Shown here: in pieces, positions 41,615 through 50,866 of the stretch | How the letters are laid out: each line of letters opens with the position of its first letter | Position numbering within the stretch: the first letter of the stretch is position 1 | DNA from: Cohnella xylanilytica | GTDB lineage: Bacteria; Bacillota; Bacilli; Paenibacillales; Paenibacillaceae | Assembly (NCBI RefSeq): GCF_014212175.1 | Contig: NZ_JACJVR010000005.1 | Coordinates: 62,001-126,000 of the forward strand | Reading direction: 5' to 3' | DNA length: 64,000 nt | Notes under the pieces: model-generated | Database searches by the model: none | Seen by the model: the letters and a program-made list of their open reading frames with translations, nothing else | What the model was told of the DNA's origin: nothing | Position numbers and translations under genes: made by a program

Positions 41615-42916
41615 ATGGCATCGGAGACGAGGACCGATATCGCGGGCGCGGGAGCGCACGCGGGCAAGGCGGTAACGATCGGCTGCTGGCTCGCCCGCAA
41701 GCGTTCCAGCGGGAAGATCCAGTTCCTGCAGCTAAGGGACGGAACCGGCTTCATCCAAGGCGTGTTGGCGAAGGACGAAGCCGCGCCGGACGTCTGGGAA
41801 GCCGCCGGCAAGCTGACGCAGGAATCTTCTCTGTACGTCACGGGCGTCGTCCGGGAAGAGCCCCGCAGCCCTTCCGGCTTCGAGATCGCGGTGACGGGCA
41901 TCGATATCTTGCAGATCGCGAAGGATTACCCGATCACGCCGAAGGAGCACGGCGTCGACTTCCTGATGGACCATCGGCACCTGTGGCTCCGTGCCCCGCG
42001 GCAGAGGGCGATTCTGCGGATCCGGGCGGAGATCATTGCCGCGGTCCAGAGGTTCTTCGACGAGCGGGGCTTCACGCGGGTCGATCCGCCGATTCTGACC
42101 CCGTCCGCCGCCGAAGGGACGACCAACCTGTTCCATACGAAGTACTTCGACGAGGACGCCTATCTGACCCAGAGCGGGCAGCTGTACATGGAAGCCGCCG
42201 CGATGGCGCTCGGGAAGGTGTACTCGTTCGGACCGACGTTCCGGGCGGAGAAGTCGAAGACGCGGCGCCACCTGATCGAGTTCTGGATGATCGAGCCGGA
42301 GATGGCGTTCGTCGAGCACGAGGAGAGCTTGCGGGTAGAGGAGCAGTTCGTCTCCTACGTCGTCGCTCAAGTGCTCGAACGCTGCCGGCCGGAGCTGGCG
42401 ACGCTCGGCAGGGACGTCGCCGCGCTCGAACGGGTGAAGCCTCCGTTCCCGCGGATCAGCTACGACGAGGCGATCGGGTTGCTGAAGGAAGCGGGGATGG
42501 AGCTGCCTTGGGGCGAAGACTTCGGAGCGCCGCACGAGACGGCGATCGCGGAGAAGTTCGACCGCCCCGTGTTCATCACCCGATATCCGACGGCGATCAA
42601 GGCCTTCTATATGAAGCCGGATCCGGAGCGGCCGGAGGTCGTCCTGTGCGCGGACCTGATCGCGCCCGAGGGCTACGGCGAGATCATCGGCGGCTCGCAG
42701 CGCATCGACGATCCCGGGCTGCTGGAGGCCCGCTTCGCGGAGCACACGCTGCCGAAGGAAGCGTACGAATGGTACCTGGATTTGCGGCGTTACGGCTCGG
42801 TGCCCCATTCCGGGTTCGGCCTGGGCCTGGAGCGAACGGTGGCCTGGATCTGCGGGCTGGACCACGTCCGGGAGACGATCCCGTTCCCGCGGATGCTGTA
42901 CCGGCTGTATCCGTAA
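41615..42916 (+). CDS. asnS: Asparaginyl-tRNA synthetase
   Basis: 433 residues. The N-terminal OB fold ([24 protein letters not shown]) binds the anticodon. The class II core has [22 protein letters not shown], motif 2 [21 protein letters not shown] and motif 3 [15 protein letters not shown]. In Bacillus asnS precedes dnaD, as here. The ATG at 41615 has AAAGGAGG 6 bases upstream; the ATG at 41609 touches it. The AspRS/AsnRS split is decided by [13 protein letters not shown], typical of AsnRS. Confidence 0.93.
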   Translation: MASETRTDIAGAGAHAGKAVTIGCWLARKRSSGKIQFLQLRDGTGFIQGVLAKDEAAPDVWEAAGKLTQESSLYVTGVVREEPRSPSGFEIAVTGIDILQIAKDYPITPKEHGVDFLMDHRHLWLRAPRQRAILRIRAEIIAAVQRFFDERGFTRVDPPILTPSAAEGTTNLFHTKYFDEDAYLTQSGQLYMEAAAMALGKVYSFGPTFRAEKSKTRRHLIEFWMIEPEMAFVEHEESLRVEEQFVSYVVAQVLERCRPELATLGRDVAALERVKPPFPRISYDEAIGLLKEAGMELPWGEDFGAPHETAIAEKFDRPVFITRYPTAIKAFYMKPDPERPEVVLCADLIAPEGYGEIIGGSQRIDDPGLLEARFAEHTLPKEAYEWYLDLRRYGSVPHSGFGLGLERTVAWICGLDHVRETIPFPRMLYRLYP

Positions 42917-42952
42917 TTCCGTTCCGGAAGCGTAAGAGAGGAGAGGATGGAC

Positions 42953-43672
42953 ATGTTTGACCGCAACGCCGTCGCCAGGGGATTGGCGGAGGCTTACATG
43001 GACGGGGCGGTCAGCTTGCCCTACGCCTTGCTGCGCAGCTACCGGGCGCTGAAGCTGACCGATACCGAATGCATGCTCGTCATCCAGCTGCTGGCGTTCC
43101 GCCAGCTGGAGCAGAACGAGTTCCCGACGATGGAGCAGCTTCAGGAGAGGCTCGGCTGCTCCCCGGCTGTCGTCGGGCAAGCGATGCAGAAGCTCGTCAA
43201 GAACGGCTTCGTCTCCATCGACGAAGCGTTCGATCCGATCACGGGGGTGCAGTCGGAGCGCTACAACGTCTCCGGCCTGTTCCAGAAGATCGCGGCGCTG
43301 CTGGCGGCGGAGGAGGTGCCGATCCGCAGCGGGGCGAGGGCGGACGCCTTCGGCCGCGAAGGGCCGGCGATTCCGGTTCCGGCCGCGGCGGCAGGAGGGC
43401 TCGCCGCGGCGCCCGCCCTGCCGAACCTCTACTCCGTGTTCGAGCAAGAATTCGGAAGGCCGCTCACTCCGATGGAATGCGAGACCATCGCGGGATGGCT
43501 CGACGCGGACGGATATCCCGAGGAGCTGATCCTGTTCGCTCTGAAGGAATCCGTCTTCGCCGGCAAGCTGCACTTCCGCTACATCGACCGCATCCTGCTG
43601 GAATGGAGCCGCAACCGCGTGCAGAACGTCGACGAGGCGCGCGCCCATGCCCAGAAGTTCCGCGGCCGCTGA
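42953..43672 (+). CDS. dnaD: DNA replication initiation protein DnaD
   Basis: 239 residues. N-terminal winged-helix-like domain (ALLRSYRALKLTDTECMLVIQLLAF ... LGCSPAVVGQAMQKLVKNGFV); C-terminal DnaB_2/DnaD domain from about residue 150 (VFEQEFGRPLTPMECETIAGWL ... YIDRILLEW). DnaD helps load the helicase at origins and at PriA restart sites. The ATG at 42953 has GAGAGGAGAGG ending 6 bases upstream. nth and ponA, which follow dnaD in Bacillus, are not here. Confidence 0.94.
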   Translation: MFDRNAVARGLAEAYMDGAVSLPYALLRSYRALKLTDTECMLVIQLLAFRQLEQNEFPTMEQLQERLGCSPAVVGQAMQKLVKNGFVSIDEAFDPITGVQSERYNVSGLFQKIAALLAAEEVPIRSGARADAFGREGPAIPVPAAAAGGLAAAPALPNLYSVFEQEFGRPLTPMECETIAGWLDADGYPEELILFALKESVFAGKLHFRYIDRILLEWSRNRVQNVDEARAHAQKFRGR

Positions 43673-43699
43673 CCGCGGCCCTGATAGCCCGATTCATCC

Positions 43700-43744
43700 G
43701 AAGCCTTCGTCCCGTCCGGTGTCCCGGACCGGGGCGAAGGCTTC
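43700..43744 (+). terminator. Long hairpin after dnaD, no T run
   Basis: GAAGCCTTCG / CGAAGGCTTC is a perfect 10-bp stem, extended inside by CCGTCCGG / CCGGACCGG-type pairing. No T tract follows, so it may be Rho-independent only in part or protect the 3' end. Confidence 0.5.
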
Positions 43745-43801
43745 CGTTCGCTTCGAGGGCATCGTCCTCTTCCGCGGCGAAGGCGGGAATCGTTCATCCC
43801 G

Positions 43802-43829
43802 CACCCGAAGCTAGGCGGCTGCATAAGAT
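43802..43829 (+). promoter_or_regulatory. Sigma-K-like sporulation promoter of dpaAB
   Basis: CACC (43802-43805), 16 bases, CATAAGAT (43822-43829) matches mACm-N16-CATAnnnT. In B. subtilis the dipicolinate synthase operon is sigma-K-dependent. Confidence 0.65.
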
Positions 43830-43866
43830 GTGCTATGCGACTCGATGCCGAAGGGAGGGATGCGTC

Positions 43867-44766
43867 ATGCTTACCGGCGTGCAGGTCGTTCTCGCGGGCG
43901 GCGACGCCCGGCAATTGGAGGTTATCCGAAGGCTGACCGAGATGGACGCGTCGGTTACGATCGTCGGGTTCGATCGTCTCGATACGCCGTTCTCCGGGGT
44001 GGTGAGAGGGGAATGGACGCCCGACGTGCTTCGCCAGGCCGACGCCTTGGTGCTGCCCCCGGTCGGAACGGAGGATGACGGCAGCATCGCCGCCATCTTC
44101 ACGGAAGAGGAGATGAAGCTGACCGACGATTATTTGGCGGCGCTGCCCAAAACGAGCAAAATTTATTGCGGCATGGCGAAGCCGTATTTGCGCGAAATGG
44201 CCGACAAGCATCATCTCGGACTCGTGGAGCTGTTCGAGAGAGACGACGTGGCCATCTACAATTCGATACCGACCGCCGAAGGCGCGGTCATGATGGCGAT
44301 CCAGAACACCGATATTACGATCCACGGCTCCAATTGCATGGTTCTCGGGCTCGGCCGGACCGGCTTGACGCTGGCCCGGACGCTGCAAGGATTGGGAGCG
44401 TCCGTCAAGGCGGGAGTGAGGCGCGAGGAGACGTTCGCGCGCGCTTACGAGATGGGATTCGAGCCTTTCTACATGCCCGATTTGGCGCGTCAGACGGGGA
44501 ATATCGACTTGCTTTTTAATACGATTCCGAATATGATAGTCACAGCACAAGTGATCGCGGGACTCCCCCTGCGCGCGGTAATAATCGACCTGGCATCGAG
44601 GCCGGGCGGCACCGACTTTCGATTCGCGGAGAAGCGCGGAATCAAGGCGATGCTCGCTCCCGGGCTTCCCGGAATCGTCGCCCCGAAGACGGCAGGTCGG
44701 ATCATCGCGGGCGGTCTCATCCAGATGCTTCTGGAAGACAACCGACAACGGGGGAATGCGACATGA
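43867..44766 (+). CDS. dpaA: Dipicolinate synthase subunit A
   Basis: 299 residues. An N-terminal substrate domain (GVQVVLAGGDARQLEVIRRL) and a Rossmann NAD(P) domain (NCMVLGLGRTGLTLARTL) are visible. With DpaB it oxidises dihydrodipicolinate to dipicolinic acid in the mother cell for the spore core. GGGAGGG precedes the ATG. It overlaps dpaB by ATGA. An ORF that extends upstream through dnaD in another frame was rejected. Confidence 0.95.
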   Translation: MLTGVQVVLAGGDARQLEVIRRLTEMDASVTIVGFDRLDTPFSGVVRGEWTPDVLRQADALVLPPVGTEDDGSIAAIFTEEEMKLTDDYLAALPKTSKIYCGMAKPYLREMADKHHLGLVELFERDDVAIYNSIPTAEGAVMMAIQNTDITIHGSNCMVLGLGRTGLTLARTLQGLGASVKAGVRREETFARAYEMGFEPFYMPDLARQTGNIDLLFNTIPNMIVTAQVIAGLPLRAVIIDLASRPGGTDFRFAEKRGIKAMLAPGLPGIVAPKTAGRIIAGGLIQMLLEDNRQRGNAT

Positions 44767-45359
44767 ATTGGCAAGGAGTCACCGTCGGCTACGCGTTATC
44801 CGGCTCTCATTGCACGCTGCCGGAAGTGTTGCCGCAGATCAAGAGATTCACGGACGCGGGCGCCAACGTCATCCCGATCGTCAGCCCTTCGATCATGACG
44901 ACGGACACCCGCTTCGGAACGTCCGAGCATTGGCAGAAGGAGCTTCGGGCGCTGACGGGGAACGAGCTCATCAGCACGATCGTGGACGCCGAGCCGCTCG
45001 GGCCGTCCAAGAAGCTGGACGTTCTGACCATCGCTCCTTGCACCGGGAATACGACGAGCCGGCTGGCCAACGCGATTACGGACAGCCCCGTGCTGATGGC
45101 CGCCAAGGCGCAGATGCGCAACGGAAGGCCGCTCGTTCTGGCGATCTCCACGAACGACGGGCTCGGGCTGAACGCCGCCAATATCGCCAAGCTGCTCGTG
45201 GCGAAGAACATCTACTTCGTCCCGTTCGGCCAGGACAATCCGGAAGGCAAGCCGAATTCGCTCGTGGCGAGAATGGATCTGGTCATGGAGGCGTGCGAAG
45301 CCGCCCTGCAGGGCAAGCAGCTGCAGCCTATGCTCATAGAGCGTTACTTATACGCTTGA
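44763..45359 (+). CDS. dpaB: Dipicolinate synthase subunit B (flavoprotein)
   Basis: 198 residues, the flavoprotein (PPC decarboxylase-like) fold: GYALSGSHCTLPEVLPQI at the N-terminus, IAPCTGNTTSRLANAITD for the FMN site, and LVLAISTNDGLGLNAANI. It forms dipicolinate synthase with DpaA. The start lies in the ATGA overlap. 188 bases without recognisable sites separate it from dapG; asd, usually present here, is absent. Confidence 0.95.
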   Translation: MNWQGVTVGYALSGSHCTLPEVLPQIKRFTDAGANVIPIVSPSIMTTDTRFGTSEHWQKELRALTGNELISTIVDAEPLGPSKKLDVLTIAPCTGNTTSRLANAITDSPVLMAAKAQMRNGRPLVLAISTNDGLGLNAANIAKLLVAKNIYFVPFGQDNPEGKPNSLVARMDLVMEACEAALQGKQLQPMLIERYLYA

Positions 45360-45547
45360 GTTCTTTTGTACCGCCGACCCGGGATTTGGGGGTCTCTTCC
45401 CTATGCCTTCCCGCGGCTGCCGAACCCGGGCGACGACAGGTCGGTCCCCGAGTCGTTGAGAGAATCGAAGATGCACCAAGGATCCCACTTCATACGCCTT
45501 AACGTACATCCTTCCACGAATTCATAGGATGGAGGCAGAATGGCGGC

Positions 45548-46765
45548 ATGATCACGGTGCAGAAATTCGGAGGGACGTCGCTGTCCGACGAGGTGGGTCG
45601 GCGGCACGTCCTCCGTCATATTTCCCGCGAACGCGAAGCGGGCCGTTCGGTCGTCGCCGTCGTCTCGGCGATGGGCCGAAGAGGCGAGCCGTACGCCACC
45701 GATACGCTGCTCGAATGGATCGGGTCGAACGGCAATTCGCTTCCGGAGCGGGAGAAGGATCTTCTGCTCAGCTGCGGCGAGCTGATCTCCGCGGCGACGT
45801 TGTGCAGCATGCTGAACAACGAAGGAATCCCGAGCGTCGTCCTCACCGGAGGGCAGGCGGGAATCGTCACGGACGGGCGCTTCGGCTTCGCGAGAATTCT
45901 CAGAGTCGAGCCTTCGAGGATCGAAGAGTACCTCGCGGAGGAGCGGGTCGTCGTCGTGGCCGGCTTCCAGGGCAGAACCGAGGACGGCGAGATCACGACT
46001 CTCGGCCGGGGCGGCAGCGATACGTCCGCCACCGCGCTCGGGGCGGCGCTCGGGGCGTCCGCGGTCGAGATTTACACCGACGTGGACGGCATCCTGACGG
46101 CCGATCCGCGGCTCGTCGGCGATGCTCGTCCTCTCCCGTTCGTAAGCTACGAGGAGATCTGCAACATGGCGTACAACGGCGCCAAGGTCATTCATCCGCG
46201 GGCGGTCGAGATCGCCATGCGGGCGGGCGTGCCCGTCCGGGTGCGGTCGACCTTCTCCGACGGGGAAGGGACGCTCGTCACGAACGCCGAAGACGTCCGC
46301 GGCCGGATCGGCTGGACCGACCGGACGGTGACCGGGCTCGCCCACGTCCGCGGAGTGACCCAACTGGCGGTCGAGACGTCGGCCGGTCCTTCGGATCTTC
46401 AGCTTCGCGTCTTCCGCGCCATGGCGAAGAGCGCGATCAGCGTCGACTTCATCAACGTCACGCCGGCGGGCGTGCTCTATACCGTCGGCGACTCGGACGC
46501 TCCTCACGCCGTCAGGCTGCTCCATGAGATGGGGTTCAGCCCGCGCGTTCAATCCGGCTGCGCCAAAGTATCGGTCATCGGCGGGGGAATGAACGGGGAG
46601 CCGGGCGTGATGGCCCGAATCGTGGAAGCGCTGACGGCCAGGAATATCCCCATTCTGCAATCGGCAGACTCCAACGCGACGATATGGGTGTTGGTGGCTG
46701 AGAACGATATGGTGCCCGCTCTTCAAGCGCTGCACACGGCGTTCGGACTGCATCTCGCTCCCTGA
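45548..46765 (+). CDS. dapG: Aspartate kinase
   Basis: 405 residues. QKFGGTSLSDEVGRRHV at the N-terminus, SCGELISAATLC, GRGGSDTSATALGAAL, and EIYTDVDGILTADPR are kinase-domain motifs; two ACT domains follow (from about residue 270, GVTQLAVETSAG, and KVSVIGGGMNGEPGVMARI). It is the diaminopimelate-pathway isozyme by position beside dapA and dpaAB. ACT domains usually give feedback control by diaminopimelate. The ribosome binding site is weak (GGAGG 14 bases upstream). Confidence 0.94.
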   Translation: MITVQKFGGTSLSDEVGRRHVLRHISREREAGRSVVAVVSAMGRRGEPYATDTLLEWIGSNGNSLPEREKDLLLSCGELISAATLCSMLNNEGIPSVVLTGGQAGIVTDGRFGFARILRVEPSRIEEYLAEERVVVVAGFQGRTEDGEITTLGRGGSDTSATALGAALGASAVEIYTDVDGILTADPRLVGDARPLPFVSYEEICNMAYNGAKVIHPRAVEIAMRAGVPVRVRSTFSDGEGTLVTNAEDVRGRIGWTDRTVTGLAHVRGVTQLAVETSAGPSDLQLRVFRAMAKSAISVDFINVTPAGVLYTVGDSDAPHAVRLLHEMGFSPRVQSGCAKVSVIGGGMNGEPGVMARIVEALTARNIPILQSADSNATIWVLVAENDMVPALQALHTAFGLHLAP

Positions 46766-46833
46766 ACGAGAAGCGGCACAAGGTCCGGACGCTCTCAAGG
46801 AACGCTTCGCGCAACTACGAGGAGGAAAGGTCA

Positions 46834-47709
46834 ATGAGCTTTGGTCGTTTGATTACGGCGATGGTTACTCCCTTCAACGAGAAGCTTGAGATCGATTGGG
46901 AGGTCACGGGCCGACTGATCGATTATCTGATCGACGAACAGAAGTCCGACAGCCTCGTCGTCAGCGGGACGACGGGGGAGTCCCCGACGCTGACGGACGA
47001 CGAGAAGGAGGCGCTGTTCCGCTTCGCGGTCAATCGGGCGGCAGGGCGCTGCAAGATAATCGCGGGAACGGGGAGCAACGACACCGCGCATTCGATAGAG
47101 CTGACCCGCCTGGCCGAGGAGGCCGGGGTCGACGGGGTGCTGCTGGTGGCGCCATATTACAACAAGCCCAACCAGGAGGGGCTCTATCGGCACTTCAAGG
47201 CGATCGCCGAGTCGACAAGCCTTCCGGTCATGCTCTACAACGTTCCGGGACGGACAGGCGTCAGCCTGTCGGTGGAGACGACCCTTCGGCTCGCACGGCT
47301 GCCGAACGTGTTCGCGACGAAGGAATGCGCGTCCGTCGAGCAGATGACGGAGATCGTCAAGGACGCGCCGGAAGGCTTCGTCCTCTACTCCGGGGACGAC
47401 GCGTTAACCTTGCCGGCTCTTGCCGTCGGCGCCCAGGGGATCGTCAGCGTAGCCAGCCACGTCGTCGGCGCGGACATGGCGAAGCTGATCGAGGCCTATT
47501 CCGAAGGACGCGTGGCGGAAGCGGCGAAGATCAACGCCCGCTGCTATCCGTTCTTCAAAGGATTGTTCCATTGCCCTCATCCGGTACCGAATCCCGTCGC
47601 CGTCAAATACGCGCTTACCCAGAAGGGCCTTCCGGTCGGAGGAGTGCGGTTGCCGCTCGTGGAAGCTTCCGAAGATGAAGCGGCGTTCATCCGCAAGCTG
47701 CTCGGCTAA
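46834..47709 (+). CDS. dapA: 4-hydroxy-tetrahydrodipicolinate synthase
   Basis: 291 residues, TIM barrel of the NAL/DapA family. GTTGESPTL, YYNKPNQEGLYRHF, YNVPGRTG (Tyr), and the Schiff-base Lys in VFATKECAS are visible. It condenses pyruvate with aspartate semialdehyde, the entry step to diaminopimelate, lysine and dipicolinate. GAGGAAAGG precedes the ATG. It follows dapG by 68 bases, and a terminator comes after it. Confidence 0.97.
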   Translation: MSFGRLITAMVTPFNEKLEIDWEVTGRLIDYLIDEQKSDSLVVSGTTGESPTLTDDEKEALFRFAVNRAAGRCKIIAGTGSNDTAHSIELTRLAEEAGVDGVLLVAPYYNKPNQEGLYRHFKAIAESTSLPVMLYNVPGRTGVSLSVETTLRLARLPNVFATKECASVEQMTEIVKDAPEGFVLYSGDDALTLPALAVGAQGIVSVASHVVGADMAKLIEAYSEGRVAEAAKINARCYPFFKGLFHCPHPVPNPVAVKYALTQKGLPVGGVRLPLVEASEDEAAFIRKLLG

Positions 47710-47738
47710 GGCGCTTCCAACGGGACGAACTCGTCATG

Positions 47739-47770
47739 CCGATGCCTGCGCCTAGGCATCGGTTTTCTTC
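47739..47770 (+). terminator. Intrinsic terminator after dapA
   Basis: CCGATGCCT / AGGCATCGG with a 6-base loop, then TTTTC. Confidence 0.85.
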
Positions 47771-47826
47771 GTTATGGGGACCTTAACCGGGACGGCTTGC
47801 GGGCGGATTCCCCCAGATCGATCCGG

Positions 47827-47856
47827 TTGAATTCCAGCTTTTGCTTCATGTATAAT
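47827..47856 (+). promoter_or_regulatory. Sigma-A promoter of rnjB
   Basis: TTGAAT (47827-47832), 18 bases, TATAAT (47851-47856), 95 bases before the start codon. Confidence 0.65.
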
Positions 47857-47950
47857 GAGAACTGAGTGATTGGGTGCGGCCAAAAAAATAATTGCAACTT
47901 GACAATTCCATAGGAGCGGGATCGTCGAATCAATGTAGGAGGTACTAGAC

Positions 47951-49630
47951 TTGTCCAAGAAGAACAACCAAGACAAATTAATTATTTTCGCGCTGGGTGG
48001 CGTCGGCGAGATCGGGAAGAACATGTACGTCGTCCAATACGGCAACGACATCGTCGTCGTCGACGCAGGCCTGAAGTTCCCGGAAGAAGAGATGCTCGGC
48101 ATCGACGTCGTCATCCCGGATATTACGTACTTGCTCGAGAACCGCGATAAGGTACGAGCCATTCTGGTTACGCACGGCCACGAGGACCACATCGGCGGGC
48201 TGCCGTACGTCCTGAAGCAGCTGAATGTGCCCGTGTACGCCACGAAGCTGACGCTCGGCCTGATCGAGAACAAGCTCAAGGAAGCGGGGCTGCTCGGCGA
48301 CACGAAGCGGATTCTGATCCATGCGGACTCGGAGGTGCAGCTCGGCTCCATCCGGGCGAGCTTCTTCAAGACGAACCACAGCATTCCCGACTCCGTCGGC
48401 GTCAGCCTCGACACGCCGGAAGGCAGCGTCGTGCATACGGGCGACTTCAAGTTCGACCATACGCCCGTCAACGATCAATACGCGGACCTGCAACGGATCG
48501 CCGAGATCGGCAAGCGCGGCGTGCTCGCCCTGCTGTCGGACAGCACCAACGCGGAGCGCCCGGGCTTCACGCCGTCGGAGAGCAATATCGGCAAGGAATT
48601 GATCGATATCTTCCGCAACGCGAAGCAGCGCGTCGTCGTCGCGACGTTCGCTTCGAACGTGCACCGGATCCAACAGATCATCGACGCGGCCATGGAGACG
48701 CGCCGCAAGATGACCGTCGTCGGCCGAAGCATGGTCAACATCGTCAGCATCGCTTCCGAGCTCGGCTACCTTCACGTTCCGGAAGGCATGCTGATCGAGC
48801 CGGAGGAAGTGAACAAGCTCCCGGCGGACCGCGTCGTCATCTTGTCGACCGGCAGCCAGGGCGAGCCGATGTCGGCGCTGACCCGCATGGCCCGTTCGAC
48901 CCATCGCAAGGTCGACATTCTTCCGGGAGACACCGTCGTCATCTCGGCGACGCCGATCCCGGGCAACGAGCGTTACGTCGGCCGCACGGTGGACGAACTG
49001 ATGCGCCTCGGCGCCCACGTCATCTACGGGCCGGGCTCCGTGTCGGGCGTGCACGTCTCCGGCCACGGCAGCCAAGAAGAGCTGAAGCTGATGCTTAACC
49101 TGATCCGTCCGAAGTTCTTCATTCCGATCCACGGCGAATACCGCATGCTTCGCCATCACGCGATGCTGGCGGAAGCCGTCGGCATCGACAAGGAGAACAT
49201 CTTCCTGCTGGACAACGGCGACACGGTCGAGTTCCAGAACGGCTCGGCGCGCAAGGCGGGCAAGCTGCCGGCGGGCAACGTGCTGATCGACGGGCTCGGA
49301 GTCGGAGACGTCGGCAACATCGTGCTCCGCGACCGCAAGCTGCTGTCGCAGGACGGCATTCTGGTCGTCGTCGTAACTCTTAGCAAGCAGGACGGGGCCA
49401 TCATGTCCGGCCCGGACATTATCTCGCGCGGCTTCGTCTACGTCCGCGAATCGGAAGGCCTGCTGGAGGAAGCGAACAAGATCGTCTCCGGCACGCTGCA
49501 GAAGCTGATGAGCGAGAACGTGAACGAATGGGCGTCGCTGAAGACGAACGTCAAGGACGCGCTCGGCCGCTTCCTGTACGAGCAGACGAGAAGAAGACCG
49601 ATGATTCTGCCGATCATTATGGAAGTATAG
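47951..49630 (+). CDS. rnjB: Ribonuclease J (RnjB-type)
   Basis: 559 residues from TTG at 47951, which has GGAGG upstream. Metallo-beta-lactamase fold: [31 protein letters not shown]; beta-CASP motifs follow ([33 protein letters not shown]), and a C-terminal dimer domain. RNase J has 5'-3' exo- and endonuclease activity in mRNA decay. Position between dapA and tepA/spoIIIE equals the B. subtilis rnjB (ymfA) locus. Confidence 0.95.
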   Translation: MSKKNNQDKLIIFALGGVGEIGKNMYVVQYGNDIVVVDAGLKFPEEEMLGIDVVIPDITYLLENRDKVRAILVTHGHEDHIGGLPYVLKQLNVPVYATKLTLGLIENKLKEAGLLGDTKRILIHADSEVQLGSIRASFFKTNHSIPDSVGVSLDTPEGSVVHTGDFKFDHTPVNDQYADLQRIAEIGKRGVLALLSDSTNAERPGFTPSESNIGKELIDIFRNAKQRVVVATFASNVHRIQQIIDAAMETRRKMTVVGRSMVNIVSIASELGYLHVPEGMLIEPEEVNKLPADRVVILSTGSQGEPMSALTRMARSTHRKVDILPGDTVVISATPIPGNERYVGRTVDELMRLGAHVIYGPGSVSGVHVSGHGSQEELKLMLNLIRPKFFIPIHGEYRMLRHHAMLAEAVGIDKENIFLLDNGDTVEFQNGSARKAGKLPAGNVLIDGLGVGDVGNIVLRDRKLLSQDGILVVVVTLSKQDGAIMSGPDIISRGFVYVRESEGLLEEANKIVSGTLQKLMSENVNEWASLKTNVKDALGRFLYEQTRRRPMILPIIMEV

Positions 49631-49668
49631 AACGAAGAATCGAAGCATCACCCCACACTCGCGCATTC

Positions 49669-49710
49669 GGAAGGCCGCCCCTCTTCGGGAAGAAGAGAGG
49701 GCGGCCTTCC
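49669..49710 (+). terminator. Very stable hairpin after rnjB
   Basis: GGAAGGCCGCCC / GGGCGGCCTTCC, extended by CTCTTC / GAAGAG with one bulge. Only a short T pair follows, so the role may be 3'-end stability or bidirectional barrier. Confidence 0.6.
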
Positions 49711-49802
49711 CGCGTTCCGGCGCCGCGCGGATGAATCGGGCGGGCCCCGTTCATACTATGCCAATCCCCGCAGCGACAGGGGCGGAACGGAGGAGCGAAC
49801 CC

Positions 49803-50555
49803 ATGAGCGATAGCGGCAAGCCGGAGACGAAGGCGGAGCAGCCGGCTCCCGGCGAAGAAGCGCGCAGAGCTTCCGCGGCGACGGACAGCCTGGTCCAGCT
49901 CGGCCAGGTGACGGTCCCGCCGGCGGAATCGAATATTTTCTGCCTGACGATCATCGGACAGGTCGAGGGGCATCTGATGCTGCCCCCGCAGAACAAGACG
50001 ACCAAATACGAGCATGTCATTCCTCAATTGGTGGCCGCCGAGCAGAATCCGAAGGTCGAAGGGCTGCTCATCATCCTGAACACGGTAGGCGGAGACGTGG
50101 AAGCCGGACTCGCGATCGCCGAGATGATCTCGTCGCTGTCGAAGCCGAAGGTGGCGGTCGTTCTCGGCGGCGGCCATTCGATCGGGGTGCCGATCGCGGT
50201 GTCGGCCGACTACACGTTCATCGCCGAGACGGCCACGATGACGATTCACCCGATCCGGCTCAACGGGCTGATCATCGGAGTGCCGCAGACGTTCGAATAT
50301 TTGGAGAAAATGCAGGAAAGAGTCGTCCGGTTCGTTACGAGCCATTCGCAGGTCAGCGAAGAGACGTTCAAGGACCTCATGTTCCGGACCGGCGAGCTGA
50401 CCCGCGACATCGGGACGACGGTCATCGGCCAGGAAGCGGTCCGCCACGGCCTCATCAACGCCGTCGGCGGCATCGGGGAAGCGCTGCGGGAGCTGAACCG
50501 CCGCATCGCCGAGCATAAGAGCAAGCAGGCTCAGGAGGCGGTGGTCGGCTCATGA
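49803..50555 (+). CDS. tepA: ClpP-class serine protease TepA
   Basis: 250 residues. A Pro/Ala/Glu-rich N-terminal part of ~40 residues precedes a ClpP-fold domain ([34 protein letters not shown], catalytic Ser in [12 protein letters not shown], and [10 protein letters not shown]). B. subtilis TepA (ymfB) takes part in spore outgrowth and lies between rnjB and spoIIIE, as here. GGAGGAG is 7 bases before the ATG. CATACTA at 49752-49758 resembles a sigma-G -10, with a poorer GGATG 18 bases upstream. ATGA overlap with ylzJ. Confidence 0.93.
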   Translation: MSDSGKPETKAEQPAPGEEARRASAATDSLVQLGQVTVPPAESNIFCLTIIGQVEGHLMLPPQNKTTKYEHVIPQLVAAEQNPKVEGLLIILNTVGGDVEAGLAIAEMISSLSKPKVAVVLGGGHSIGVPIAVSADYTFIAETATMTIHPIRLNGLIIGVPQTFEYLEKMQERVVRFVTSHSQVSEETFKDLMFRTGELTRDIGTTVIGQEAVRHGLINAVGGIGEALRELNRRIAEHKSKQAQEAVVGS

Positions 50556-50821
50556 CGCTGTACACGAGCATGCCGCTGGAGCTCGTGCTGGACGGCATCG
50601 GCAACGAGCCCGCGCCGATGGTGGAGGTGAGCCGGGGCGGGCTGACGATGCTGCTCGCCCCGGTCGCGCCCGGCGTCGGCCGCGTCGTCCGGCTGGTGTC
50701 GGCTCCGCTGGATTTTTACCTCCTTCCCGAATATTCGCCGGGCAGCCTCGTCTATTATGGGACTCCCGGCCTGGAGGAGAAGCCCGTTCCGAGCGTTAAC
50801 CAGCCATCCTCTATCATGTAA
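50552..50821 (+). CDS. ylzJ: YlzJ-like protein
   Basis: 89 residues, a small beta-rich protein beginning [15 protein letters not shown] and containing [15 protein letters not shown], the pattern of the YlzJ family. It always lies between tepA and spoIIIE. The start is the ATG of the ATGA overlap. The function is unknown. No membrane segment. Confidence 0.85.
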   Translation: MTLYTSMPLELVLDGIGNEPAPMVEVSRGGLTMLLAPVAPGVGRVVRLVSAPLDFYLLPEYSPGSLVYYGTPGLEEKPVPSVNQPSSIM

Positions 50822-50835
50822 ACCCGGACCGACTG

Positions 50836-50844
50836 TGGTATAAT
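50836..50844 (+). promoter_or_regulatory. Extended -10 promoter of spoIIIE
   Basis: TGGTATAAT matches TGnTATAAT; no -35 is evident. The ATG inside it (50843) is therefore not used as the start of spoIIIE. Confidence 0.6.
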
Positions 50845-50866
50845 GTTGATCCGGGAGGCGGTCGAT

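Noticed and set aside
42947..42952. ATG at 42947 as dnaD start
   Set aside because: It touches the GAGAGG ribosome binding site; the ATG at 42953 has a 6-base spacer.
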